Of a stretch of DNA of 28,500 nt, positions 6,088 to 13,172 are shown one piece after another. Under the pieces are notes generated by a model that was not told the DNA's origin, made no database searches, and was given only the letters and a program-made list of their open reading frames with translations. Position 1 is the first letter of the stretch. Every line of letters starts with the position of its first letter. Position numbers and translations under genes: made by a program. Origin of the DNA: a virus. The stretch spans positions 1 to 28,500 of the IMG/VR virus record IMGVR_UViG_3300008448_000462, one strand, 5' to 3'.

Positions 6088-8162
6088 TGGCTGGGCTCAC
6101 ACTCCTTCGCGTGGTCAGTAACGACGACATCACCAAGCAGGAAAAGCAGCGCCAGCAGGCTGAGCTTGATGCGCGGCAGAACAGCCCGCTGATGCTCGGC
6201 TTGGCCGCACATCTTCGTACGTGTTGGGATGCTGCCCAGATGTCGAAGCGCCCCATCGAAGACCTCATGCTCAAGGCCATGCGGCAGCGCAACGGTGAGT
6301 ACGAGGGTGACAAGCTGAACGCCATCCGCGCGCAGGGCGGCTCCGAAGTCTACATGATGCTGACCGAGATCAAGTGCCGCGCTGCCGAAAGCTGGCTGCG
6401 TGACATCCTGATGGATAACGGCAGTCCGCCATGGGACTTGCAGCCCACCCCTATCCCTGACCTGTCGCCGCCCGACATGGAGGAACTCAAGGCTGCGTTT
6501 GCCGAGCAGGTGGTCATCACCATGCAGCAGACCGGCCAAGCCCCCACTCGCGGCGAGATGTTGGAACTCAAGGAGGTTGTCTCCCAGCAGTTCCGCTTCA
6601 AGCTCCTGCAGGCGGCGCAGAACCGCGTCGACCGCATGAAGACCAAGATCGAAGACCAGTTCGTGCAGGGCGGCTTCTCTGACGCCTTCAACGAGTTCAT
6701 CACTGATCTGGCCACGTTCCCCGCAGCGTTCCTCAAGGGACCGATTGTCCGCCGCCAGCGGTACCTCAAGTGGAACACCACCCCCGAAGGCAAGACCACA
6801 GTCGAGCCGGGCGAGCGCATCGCTCCCGAGTTCGAGCGTGTCAGCCCGTTCGATATCTACCCGGAGCCGGGCATTACCCGTATCAGCGACGGTTACATTT
6901 TCGAGCGGCACGAACTTAGCCGTCAGTCGCTGGCCGACCTTATCGGCGTGCCGGGCTACGACGAGGCTGCGGTGCGGTCTGCGCTGGAGATCGGCCCCAG
7001 CACATCGTGGGTGTATATGTCCTACGATGACCAGCGTGAGGACGCCGAGCGCAAGTACTACACCGAGCGCCGCCCCACCGATGTCTATGACGCCCTTGAG
7101 TTCTGGGGCAAAGTGTCAGGCAAGATGCTCCGCGACTGGGGCATGTCTGAGGAAGAAGTGCCGGACGAGGCCAAGGAATACGACGCCAACGTGTGGATGG
7201 TGGGCGACCTCGTCATCAAGGCGGTGCTGAACTACGACCCGCTGGGCGAGAAGCCGTACTGCAAGACCTCGTTCATCAAGACCCCCGGCTCGTTCTGGGG
7301 CCGGTCGATCCCCGAGATTATCGAAGACCTGCAGAACGTCTGTAACGCTGCCGCCCGCGCCCTTGTCAACAACATGGGCATCGCGTCCGGCCCGCAGGTC
7401 GAAGTCAACCTTGAGCGCATTCCGCCGAACGAAGACATCACGGCCATGCACCCGTGGAAAATCTGGCAGGTCCTCAACGATCCGCTGGGTAGCTCCGCGC
7501 CCGCCATCCGGTTCAACCAGCCGGAAGACAACTCCAGTTCGCTGATGGCGGTCTACGAGAAGTTCAGCCGTCTGGCCGACGACCACTCTGGCATCCCCTC
7601 CTACCTGTACGGCGACACGGATGTGCAGGGCGCTGGCCGCACGGCGTCCGGCCTGTCCATGCTCATGGGCTCAGCGGGCAAGGGTATCCGGCAGGTTGTC
7701 ATGCACATCGACGGCGATGTGGTGAAGCCTATCGTCCAGCGCCAGTTCGTGTTCAACATGCGCTACGACGAGGACGAGAGCATCAAGGGCGATGCGCAGG
7801 TCGTGCCGCGCGGTGCTGTCAACCTCGCTGTCAAGGAGACCACCAACGTCCGCCGCGTCGAGTTCCTCAACGCCACCGCCAACGAGATCGACATGGGCAT
7901 CATCGGCAACAATGGCCGCGCCGCCATCCTGCGCGAGATCGCCAAGGGTCTGCAGATGCCGGTCGATGAAGTCGTTCCGTCCCGCGAGAACTTGGCGTTC
8001 AAGCAGAAGGCGCAGGAACGTGCTGCACTGCAGCAACAGATGGTTGCACAGCAGCAAGGCCAGATACCCGGTCAGGCACCGGCACCGCAGACCCTCGACC
8101 CCGGCGGGGCACCCCCCGGCGGTACGAACACGGTGTCTAACCAGCAGACTGGTGCGGCATGA
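6087..8162 (+). CDS. Portal (head-tail connector) protein
   Basis: The 691 residues fall in the size range of podovirus portals, which form the dodecameric ring at the capsid vertex through which DNA is packaged and ejected. Recognisable stretches are the conserved core SFWGRSIPEIIEDLQNVCN followed by AARALVNNMGIASGPQVEV (about residues 390-435) and, around 514-560, GAGRTASGLSMLMGSAGKGI with a long helix after it. The N-terminus has the helical, charged start typical of the wing region, and the C-terminus ends in a Gln/Pro/Gly-rich tail (about residues 650-691). The order portal, scaffold, capsid supports the call. The start shares one base with the previous stop, and the end overlaps the next gene (ATGA). 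Confidence 0.88.
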   Translation: MAGLTLLRVVSNDDITKQEKQRQQAELDARQNSPLMLGLAAHLRTCWDAAQMSKRPIEDLMLKAMRQRNGEYEGDKLNAIRAQGGSEVYMMLTEIKCRAAESWLRDILMDNGSPPWDLQPTPIPDLSPPDMEELKAAFAEQVVITMQQTGQAPTRGEMLELKEVVSQQFRFKLLQAAQNRVDRMKTKIEDQFVQGGFSDAFNEFITDLATFPAAFLKGPIVRRQRYLKWNTTPEGKTTVEPGERIAPEFERVSPFDIYPEPGITRISDGYIFERHELSRQSLADLIGVPGYDEAAVRSALEIGPSTSWVYMSYDDQREDAERKYYTERRPTDVYDALEFWGKVSGKMLRDWGMSEEEVPDEAKEYDANVWMVGDLVIKAVLNYDPLGEKPYCKTSFIKTPGSFWGRSIPEIIEDLQNVCNAAARALVNNMGIASGPQVEVNLERIPPNEDITAMHPWKIWQVLNDPLGSSAPAIRFNQPEDNSSSLMAVYEKFSRLADDHSGIPSYLYGDTDVQGAGRTASGLSMLMGSAGKGIRQVVMHIDGDVVKPIVQRQFVFNMRYDEDESIKGDAQVVPRGAVNLAVKETTNVRRVEFLNATANEIDMGIIGNNGRAAILREIAKGLQMPVDEVVPSRENLAFKQKAQERAALQQQMVAQQQGQIPGQAPAPQTLDPGGAPPGGTNTVSNQQTGAA

Positions 8163-8383
8163 TCCAGCCGGACCAAAAGGTACTCGACCAGATGGCGCGC
8201 TCAATCGGGATGTACCCCGAGCTTGCCCTCTGGTTCAACGAGTGGAAGAACCGTGAATTGGAGCGCCTACCCAACGTGACACGCGATGCGGTCGGCGTAG
8301 CCCAAGGACGGTGCCAAGTATTGACAGAGTTGTGTAAACTTGTTAATACGGCAAGAGAACTATCTGCACAATCACGCAAGTGA
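8159..8383 (+). CDS. Small hypothetical protein between portal and scaffold
   Basis: This 74-residue helical protein begins MIQPDQKVLDQMARSIGMYP and starts on the ATGA overlap with the portal stop, so it is likely translated by coupling. No membrane span, signal or catalytic motif is seen. Small helical proteins commonly lie between portal and scaffold genes in such phages; the function is unknown to me. A promoter-like element sits inside its 3' end. Confidence 0.65.
   Translation: MIQPDQKVLDQMARSIGMYPELALWFNEWKNRELERLPNVTRDAVGVAQGRCQVLTELCKLVNTARELSAQSRK
8321..8349 (+). promoter_or_regulatory. Candidate sigma70-like promoter before scaffold and capsid genes
   Basis: A perfect TTGACA (8321-8326) is followed after 17 bases by TAATAC (8344-8349), a weak match to TATAAT (3 of 6). 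It lies in an unusually AT-rich patch of a GC-rich window and would drive scaffold and capsid genes from 8427. It overlaps coding sequence, so it is only a candidate. Confidence 0.35.
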
Positions 8384-8411
8384 TAGCGACACACACCCGT
8401 ACGCATACCGA

Positions 8412-8417
8412 GAGGAG
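8412..8417 (+). promoter_or_regulatory. Ribosome binding site fixing the scaffold start
   Basis: GAGGAG lies 9 bases before ATG 8427. It decides against the upstream in-frame ATG at 8340, which would add 29 residues overlapping the preceding gene. Confidence 0.75.
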
Positions 8418-8426
8418 CGTTTGTTA

Positions 8427-9428
8427 ATGGCCCTACCTGAGCAGCTTAGAAAGCAGACTGAGGCTATCTCCGAGTTCTACAAGGGAGCTAACGCCGAAGA
8501 TGATGGTGCCGAAGGCGCTGTCACTGGCGGGGAAACCCCTCCGAACGACGAAGCCGACAGTGCCGACCAACCTGCACCCGAAGCCGCGCTTAACGAGCAA
8601 AAGCGACCGGCTACCACCGCTGATGATACTGCTGAGCAGCGTTACCGGACCCTACAGGGAATGTATAACGCCGACACTGCCCGACTTCGGGCTGACAAGC
8701 AGGACCTCACGGCACGGATTGAGCAGCTTGAAAACCTGCTCTCGTCTCTATCTAGTAAGGCAGCACCGGCCCAGACACCGGCCACTACGGAAAGGCTCAT
8801 CACACAGAAAGATATTGATGAGTATGGAGACTCCATCGAAGTCATGCGCCGCGTGACGAAGGAGGAGACGCATACTACTCAGGCTGAGCTCGCGGACCTT
8901 AAACGGACCATCAACGAACTCAGGGCGCAGATTATCCCGCGCGTCGAGCAGGTAGCCCAACGGCAGGCCCGCACTGTGGAGCAGACGTTCTGGTCAGACT
9001 TGACTGTCGCTGTACCCAACTGGAAAGAGATCAATCAGAGCAAGGAGTTCCACGCTTGGCTCCTAGAGGAAGACCCCCTGACGGGCACCACCCGCCAGAG
9101 CTACCTCGAAAACGCCCAGCGCAACTTCGATGTTCGCCGTGTCACCGCGTTCTTCAACGCGTGGAAGGGAAACGAAGGCCACAGCATTGCTCAAGAACCT
9201 CGGGACGCTGCAAAGTCTCAGCTTGAGAAGCAGGTTGCCCCCGGTCGAGGTCGCACAGCGGCACCGCCAGCGGCAAACCAAGCCAAGACGTACACGCAGA
9301 AGGATATTGCTATGTTCTTCGATGATGTACGGAAGGGTGTTTACAAGGGCCGAGAGACCGAGCGCGACCGTCTTGAACGCGATATCTTCGCCGCACAGCG
9401 CGAAAATCGCATTGTCGCAACTGGTTAA
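8427..9428 (+). CDS. Scaffolding protein
   Basis: The protein is 333 residues from ATG 8427. It is charged and largely helical: an acidic, disordered N-terminal region (NAEDDGAEGAVTGG through PAPEAA, ~25-65), a coiled coil around residues 75-115 (RYRTLQGMYNADTARL, then LTARIEQLENLLSSL), a second long helix near 150-195, and a C-terminal charged helical part (IAMFFDDVRKGVYKGRETE). This composition, plus its position directly before the capsid gene, fits a podovirus scaffold, which directs capsid assembly inside the procapsid and then leaves. Sequence-level homology of scaffolds is weak, so the call leans on architecture and order. It ends 13 bases before the capsid ATG. Confidence 0.8.
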   Translation: MALPEQLRKQTEAISEFYKGANAEDDGAEGAVTGGETPPNDEADSADQPAPEAALNEQKRPATTADDTAEQRYRTLQGMYNADTARLRADKQDLTARIEQLENLLSSLSSKAAPAQTPATTERLITQKDIDEYGDSIEVMRRVTKEETHTTQAELADLKRTINELRAQIIPRVEQVAQRQARTVEQTFWSDLTVAVPNWKEINQSKEFHAWLLEEDPLTGTTRQSYLENAQRNFDVRRVTAFFNAWKGNEGHSIAQEPRDAAKSQLEKQVAPGRGRTAAPPAANQAKTYTQKDIAMFFDDVRKGVYKGRETERDRLERDIFAAQRENRIVATG

Positions 9429-9441
9429 ACGGAGCCTCTAA

Positions 9442-10368
9442 ATGGCATTCCCCACCGCCCCCGGTCGCCCGAACTATTCGGGCAACTTCATCCCCGAAAT
9501 CTGGTCGGGCAAGCTGATTGAGAACTTCTACGACGCCACCGTTCTCACGGCTATCTCCAACACCGACTACGAAGGCGAGATCAAGCAGTACGGCGACACG
9601 GTCAACATCCGTGGCACGCCGAACATCACGATCCGCGAATACGTCAAGGGCCAGAACCTTGTCGTGGAAACCCCGGACAAGCCGAAAATCCAGCTTCTCA
9701 TCGACAAGGGCGAGTACTTCTCCTGCGTCGAGGACGACATCGACCGCGTTCAGACGGACATCAAGCTGATGGACGAATGGGCGAAGGATGCGTCCGAGCA
9801 GATGAAGATCAAGATCGACCAGCGCGTCCTCACCGACATGCTGCCGGACATCGGTGCCCTCAACAAGGGAACTGCCGCTGGTGCCCAGTCGCTCGCGTTC
9901 AACCTCGGCTCCTCGGCTTCTCCCCTCACCATCACCAAGGACGGCGCAGGCGGCACCACTTCCGTGATCGACCTCATCGTCGACATGGGTTCGGTGCTGG
10001 ACGAAGCCAACTGCCCCGAGGGTGGTCGCTTCCTCGTCATCCCGGCTCGCATGGCGAACCTGATCAAGAAGTCGGAACTCAAGGACGCGTCGATCTCCGG
10101 CGACAGCCAGTCTGTCATCCGCAACGGTCGCCTCGGCATGATCGACCGCTTCACGCTGTACGTGAGCCACAACCTCAATGTGTCCTCGAACAAGTACAGC
10201 CTCATCGCTGGCACCAAGATGGGCCTCACCTTTGCGTCGCAGATGACGCAGATGGAGACCCTTCGTTCTGAAACCACCTTCGGTGATATCATCCGTGGTC
10301 TGCAGGTTTACGGCTACAAGGTCGTCAAGCCGGAAGCACTGTCCATGGCTGTGGCCACCTTCGCTTAA
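9442..10368 (+). CDS. Major capsid protein (HK97-fold expected)
   Basis: This 308-residue protein begins MAFPTAPGRPNYSGNFIPEI and is preceded by GGAG 7 bases upstream. It has the layout of podovirus capsid proteins: an N-arm with FIPEIWSGKLIENF, an E-loop region with YGDTVNIRGTPNITIREY, a long spine helix near residues 95-135 (IDRVQTDIKLMDEWAKDASE), an A-domain part with a FLVIPARMANLIKKS helix, and a C-terminal stretch FGDIIRGLQVYGYKVVKPE typical of the family. High Ala/Gly/Asp and well-optimised codons fit an abundant protein. No protease is nearby, and no long N-terminal delta domain is present, which agrees with use of a separate scaffold. Confidence 0.9.
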   Translation: MAFPTAPGRPNYSGNFIPEIWSGKLIENFYDATVLTAISNTDYEGEIKQYGDTVNIRGTPNITIREYVKGQNLVVETPDKPKIQLLIDKGEYFSCVEDDIDRVQTDIKLMDEWAKDASEQMKIKIDQRVLTDMLPDIGALNKGTAAGAQSLAFNLGSSASPLTITKDGAGGTTSVIDLIVDMGSVLDEANCPEGGRFLVIPARMANLIKKSELKDASISGDSQSVIRNGRLGMIDRFTLYVSHNLNVSSNKYSLIAGTKMGLTFASQMTQMETLRSETTFGDIIRGLQVYGYKVVKPEALSMAVATFA

Positions 10369-10383
10369 TAGGAGCACAGACAC

Positions 10384-10854
10384 ATGGTTGCTTATACGGA
10401 CAGCCTCGGTATCAACAAGGGCAGCGCCGCCCTTGCTGGTTCCTACACCAACCGCCTCTCGGTGATCGAATACGTCATCGACTTCGCCAAGATCGCTGCC
10501 GCCCGCGTGGCTGCTGGTGCTACCGCACTGGCCTCTACCGACACGCTGGTTCTGGCGACCCTGCCGAAGGGCACCTACATCATCGGTGGCAGCACTCGCG
10601 TGCTCACCGCTGAGGGTGCTGCTGGCACCATCGACCTCGGCATTACCGGCTCGCTCACGCTGTTCGGTAACGATGTGGACTGCAACGCGGCGGCGGGCAC
10701 CATGCTCGGCACCACGACTGCGGCCTTCCTCGCCGCCGACACCTCGCTGGTGATGACGGTGAACTCGAACAGCATGGATGCCGCCAAGGTTCGTCTGACG
10801 ATCCTTGCCATCGACGCCGGTACCAACGCTGGTACCATCCCCAACGAGACGTAA
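10384..10854 (+). CDS. Small beta-rich virion protein, candidate capsid decoration
   Basis: This 156-residue protein follows the capsid gene by 15 bases with GGAG at 10371. It begins MVAYTDSLGINKGSAALAG. The core alternates short strands typical of jelly-roll or Ig-like structural proteins: VIEYVIDFAKIAAARVAAG, then LVLATLPKGTYIIGGSTRVL, then AGTIDLGITGSLTLFGND. There is no membrane segment and few charges. Position directly after the capsid gene and strong translation signals suggest a head decoration or similar high-copy protein; I know of comparable proteins after capsid genes but no name is certain. A UUCG hairpin follows the stop. Confidence 0.65.
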   Translation: MVAYTDSLGINKGSAALAGSYTNRLSVIEYVIDFAKIAAARVAAGATALASTDTLVLATLPKGTYIIGGSTRVLTAEGAAGTIDLGITGSLTLFGNDVDCNAAAGTMLGTTTAAFLAADTSLVMTVNSNSMDAAKVRLTILAIDAGTNAGTIPNET

Positions 10855-10856
10855 CA

Positions 10857-10876
10857 GTAGGGGCTTCGGCCCCTAC
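10857..10876 (+). terminator. UUCG tetraloop hairpin terminator
   Basis: An 8-bp stem (GTAGGGGC pairing GCCCCTAC) encloses a TTCG loop, 2 bases after the stop at 10854, followed by CCTTTC. The U-tract is weak, so attenuation or mRNA 3'-end protection is as likely as full termination. Confidence 0.7.
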
Positions 10877-10896
10877 CCTTTCATAGGAGAAATCTC

Positions 10897-11265
10897 ATGG
10901 GTGTGTATTCCGGCGTTGCACAGGACAATGTGGCCATCAACAGTGGCCGCGCTACCCTGCAGCGCATCCGCAACACGAACGATGCTCCGGTCACGAAGAC
11001 CGCCAGCTTCACTCTTGGTGCTGACGAAAACTTCGTCATCTGCAACGGCGCGGGTTCGATCACCGTGACCTTCCCGGCGGCTTCCACCGCTCCGGGTCGG
11101 CAGGTGGTCATCAAGACCATCGCTGCGCAGACCGTTGTGTCCGCTTCGTCCAACGTAGTCCCGGCGAACTCTGCCACTGCTGGTACGGCGATCCTCGCCG
11201 GTACTGCCGGTGCTTGGGCTCATCTGGTCAGCGACGGTACGAACTGGGTCATCATGGCCTCGTAA
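10897..11265 (+). CDS. Small beta-rich structural protein, fibre-like fold
   Basis: This 122-residue protein begins MGVYSGVAQDNVAINSGRAT with GGAG upstream (near 10885). After ~25 residues it has a pattern familiar from phage fibre and head-decoration domains: FTLGADENFVICNGAGSITV, then TFPAASTAPGRQVVIKTIA, and a final SDGTNWVIMAS. It could be a decoration, a head fibre or a minor tail component. Being bracketed by two hairpin terminators suggests its level is set separately from its neighbours. Confidence 0.65.
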   Translation: MGVYSGVAQDNVAINSGRATLQRIRNTNDAPVTKTASFTLGADENFVICNGAGSITVTFPAASTAPGRQVVIKTIAAQTVVSASSNVVPANSATAGTAILAGTAGAWAHLVSDGTNWVIMAS

Positions 11266-11267
11266 CG

Positions 11268-11292
11268 GGTGGGGGCTTCGGCCCCCTCCTTT
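11268..11292 (+). terminator. Second UUCG hairpin terminator
   Basis: A 6-bp core stem (GGGGGC pairing GCCCCC, 11271-11286) encloses a TTCG loop and is extended by two G-C pairs past a T/T mismatch. TCCTTTCT follows. It lies just after the stop at 11265 and nearly repeats the hairpin at 10857. Confidence 0.7.
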
Positions 11293-11307
11293 CTAAATGA
11301 GGGTTAG

Positions 11308-12072
11308 ATGCCTACTTCGCTTACCGGCTCGCGTGTAAAAGACACGTACACGCAAATTCTCCATGTCGACGGCGGCGTGAGCGCCACCGAACGACTGGTT
11401 CGTACGGCGTCCGGCACAGCCACCGCCCTCAGCCTCGGCACGACCTCGGCGGCAGTCGAGAACATCCGCCTTGACGGCAACACCATCTCCACGCTCAACG
11501 CCAACGGCGACCTCAACCTGACCCCCAACGGTACGGGTAAAGTCGTCATCTCGGCTGCGCAGCTTACCGGCGGCACCATCGCTGGCATCACCGACCTCGC
11601 TATTGCTGACGGCGGCACAGGTGCCTCGACGGCGGCAGACGCGCGCACCAACCTCGGCCTCGGTTCGATGGCCACACAGAATGCCAGCACTGTTGCCGTT
11701 ACGGGCGGCTCGCTCTTGGCGTCTTCCACTCTGGGCTACGGTGTCATCACAGGCACCGGTGGTTCGGTCACGCAGGCTACAAGTAAGTCTACGGGCGTCA
11801 CGCTCGACAAGCCATGCGGGCAGATCATAACCGACGCGGCCAGCTTGTCTGGTGACACGCGTGTCAGCTTCACGTTCACCAACAGCACCATCGGTGCGTT
11901 CAGCACGGTGATCGTGAATATTGCCAGTGGCGCTACAGTGGACGCTTACGTTGTGTCCGTAACTGCGGTAGTATCTGGTTCGTGCCGCATCCAAATTGCC
12001 AACCTCACGGCTGGTGTCCTTGGTGAGGCGTTGACGTTAAATTACACCGTTCTTGGCGGAACCAACGCCTGA
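11308..12072 (+). CDS. Tail or head fibre protein
   Basis: The product has 254 residues. The N-terminal ~90 residues carry short beta repeats (LRLDG/NGDLNLTPNGTGKVV type). The middle has the hallmark phage side-tail-fibre motif GGTGASTAADARTNLGLGSM followed by ATQNASTV. The C-terminal ~120 residues (from GYGVITGTGGSVTQ) match the C-terminal domain of the truncated fibre gene at the left edge: both have VTQ-x-T-S-[KR], GVTL-[DN]-K and VNIASGAT. The ATG at 11308 follows a GAGGG stretch and the second hairpin. It is probably a trimeric fibre. Location among head genes suggests it could be a head fibre, but this is inference. Confidence 0.8.
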   Translation: MPTSLTGSRVKDTYTQILHVDGGVSATERLVRTASGTATALSLGTTSAAVENIRLDGNTISTLNANGDLNLTPNGTGKVVISAAQLTGGTIAGITDLAIADGGTGASTAADARTNLGLGSMATQNASTVAVTGGSLLASSTLGYGVITGTGGSVTQATSKSTGVTLDKPCGQIITDAASLSGDTRVSFTFTNSTIGAFSTVIVNIASGATVDAYVVSVTAVVSGSCRIQIANLTAGVLGEALTLNYTVLGGTNA

Positions 12073-12086
12073 TAAGGAGCACGACT

Positions 12087-12758
12087 ATGGGTAAATCTAC
12101 GCAGAACAAAAGTGACGGGTCCGGTTATCAAGGCCCCGGCGGCGGGCAGAAGTCTGATTATTCAAGCGGGGCTAAGAACCCGTACGACAAGGAGATCGCT
12201 AACAATCAGCGGATTAACAACCCGCCGAAGACGACCACTCCGACCAAGAACATTCCGCGCACGTACGTGCCCCCGGCGCGTAAGCCGGTGCCTGCCGCAG
12301 TTGTGCCCCCCAAGCCGCCCGTTCCGCGCAAAATTCCGAGCGTGGTCAACGTCATCAAGGCCAAGCCGTTTTCGCCCGGCGGTAACTCCTCCAGCGGCGG
12401 CAACACGCCTACTGGTCCGACCAATCGCGGCGGCATGAGCGACAACAACAGCACTGGCGTCAACGCTGCACAGAACGGTGGCGTCAGCCGTGGCACGTAC
12501 AATGCCAAGAACGACGCTGCTGGCCCCGGCGCTCGCAAGGGCGGCGTGACCACTGGCAAGACCGTTACCAAACCTGCTTCGGGCTCGCAGCCCTCGCGCG
12601 GCGGCTTCGGCGGCGGCTTCGGCGGCGGCGGCGGCGGCGGCGGTAATGGCAGCGCCACTGGCGGCAGCAATAGGGGCGGCGGTGTAGGCGGCGGCAGCAG
12701 CCGTGGCGGTGGCTCCCAGAATGGTGGCCTCGGCGGCGGCGGTTCCGAGAAGCGTTAA
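12087..12758 (+). CDS. Gly/Pro-rich low-complexity hypothetical protein
   Basis: The product is 223 residues, starting MGKSTQNKSDGSGYQGPGGG, with AAGGAG upstream. Residues 1-50 are polar and Gly/Lys-rich; ~50-95 are Pro/Lys/Val-rich (PPARKPVPAAVVPPKPPVPR); after that Gly dominates, ending in GFGGGFGGGGGGGG and GGGSSRGGG tracts. No folded domain is seen, so it is probably disordered and basic. Its position between a fibre and adaptor genes suggests a virion component or an assembly aid. Codon-level constraint has to be checked before excluding relaxed selection, but the frame, ribosome site and spacing argue for a real gene. Confidence 0.65.
   Translation: MGKSTQNKSDGSGYQGPGGGQKSDYSSGAKNPYDKEIANNQRINNPPKTTTPTKNIPRTYVPPARKPVPAAVVPPKPPVPRKIPSVVNVIKAKPFSPGGNSSSGGNTPTGPTNRGGMSDNNSTGVNAAQNGGVSRGTYNAKNDAAGPGARKGGVTTGKTVTKPASGSQPSRGGFGGGFGGGGGGGGNGSATGGSNRGGGVGGGSSRGGGSQNGGLGGGGSEKR
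12600..12652 (+). repeat. GGC-rich microsatellite in the Gly-rich gene
   Basis: Runs of GGC/TTC triplets code for the GGF and poly-Gly tracts. Such a tract is prone to in-frame slippage. Confidence 0.7.
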
Positions 12759-12759
12759 C

Positions 12760-12764
12760 AGGAG
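12760..12764 (+). promoter_or_regulatory. Ribosome binding site fixing the 41-residue gene
   Basis: AGGAG lies 7 bases before ATG 12772, just after the previous stop. It supports this start over upstream starts within the Gly-rich gene. Confidence 0.65.
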
Positions 12765-12771
12765 AATACGC

Positions 12772-12897
12772 ATGAAGAAAGTAGTCAAAGGCGGCACCTC
12801 TGGTGGAGCCAAGCAGCCCGGCAACAAGGGTGGACTTAAGTCCATCTCGTCCACCAAGGCTCCCCGCAAGGGTGCCAAGAAGATGCCCGGTTGCTGA
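12772..12897 (+). CDS. Very basic 41-residue protein
   Basis: The protein starts MKKVVKGGTSGGAKQPGNKG and ends KGAKKMPGC. Lys, Gly and Ser dominate; there are about eleven Lys/Arg and no acidic residues. It has a strong ribosome site. Such a peptide would bind nucleic acid or an acidic surface and is most likely disordered. The final Cys is the only Cys. No family recognised. A small virion or DNA-binding component is an inference from composition. Confidence 0.55.
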   Translation: MKKVVKGGTSGGAKQPGNKGGLKSISSTKAPRKGAKKMPGC

Positions 12898-12899
12898 CC

Positions 12900-13172
12900 A
12901 TGAAGATGTGGCTCAAGCACCGGGAGGACGGTTCAGTCTATGACTGGAACCAGCAGCTTGCCCGGCATCCGAAGCTCTATGAGATTTCGGATGAAGACTT
13001 GTTCCCCGAGAAGTACGCTCCTCCTGCGGTGTCGGCCAAGATTGCCGAGATCAAGGAGAAGGGTACCGAGCAGCTTGGACTGTTCACGGCAGACATCCCC
13101 GAGGAGCCCGCTCCTACCAACGAGGAACTCAATGCCGAAGTGACTGTCCGTACGAGGAAACGCGCTAAGTGA
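12900..13172 (+). CDS. Hypothetical acidic protein
   Basis: This 90-residue protein starts MKMWLKHREDGSVYDWNQQL from ATG 12900, 2 bases after the previous stop. Alternatives are TTG 12891 and ATG 12906; the Shine-Dalgarno signal is poor, so coupling to the upstream gene is likely. The first 45 residues look folded (short strands then EISDEDLFPEKY); the rest is charged and helical with EIKEKGTEQLGLF and a basic end RTRKRAK. Proteins with a similar W-x-x-x-x-x-x-x-P-x-L-Y-x-[IV] pattern occur among phage head-tail genes, but no function is known to me. The stop overlaps the next start (GTGA). Confidence 0.6.
   Translation: MKMWLKHREDGSVYDWNQQLARHPKLYEISDEDLFPEKYAPPAVSAKIAEIKEKGTEQLGLFTADIPEEPAPTNEELNAEVTVRTRKRAK

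Noticed and set aside
8344-8363. T7-type phage promoter at TAATACG
   Set aside because: Only the first seven bases match; the downstream half is different and no second copy was noticed in this window. Kept only as a note within the promoter candidate.
8340-8427. Upstream start for the scaffold gene
   Set aside because: The extra 29 residues overlap the preceding gene and have unusual His/Tyr/Arg composition; GAGGAG is placed for ATG 8427.
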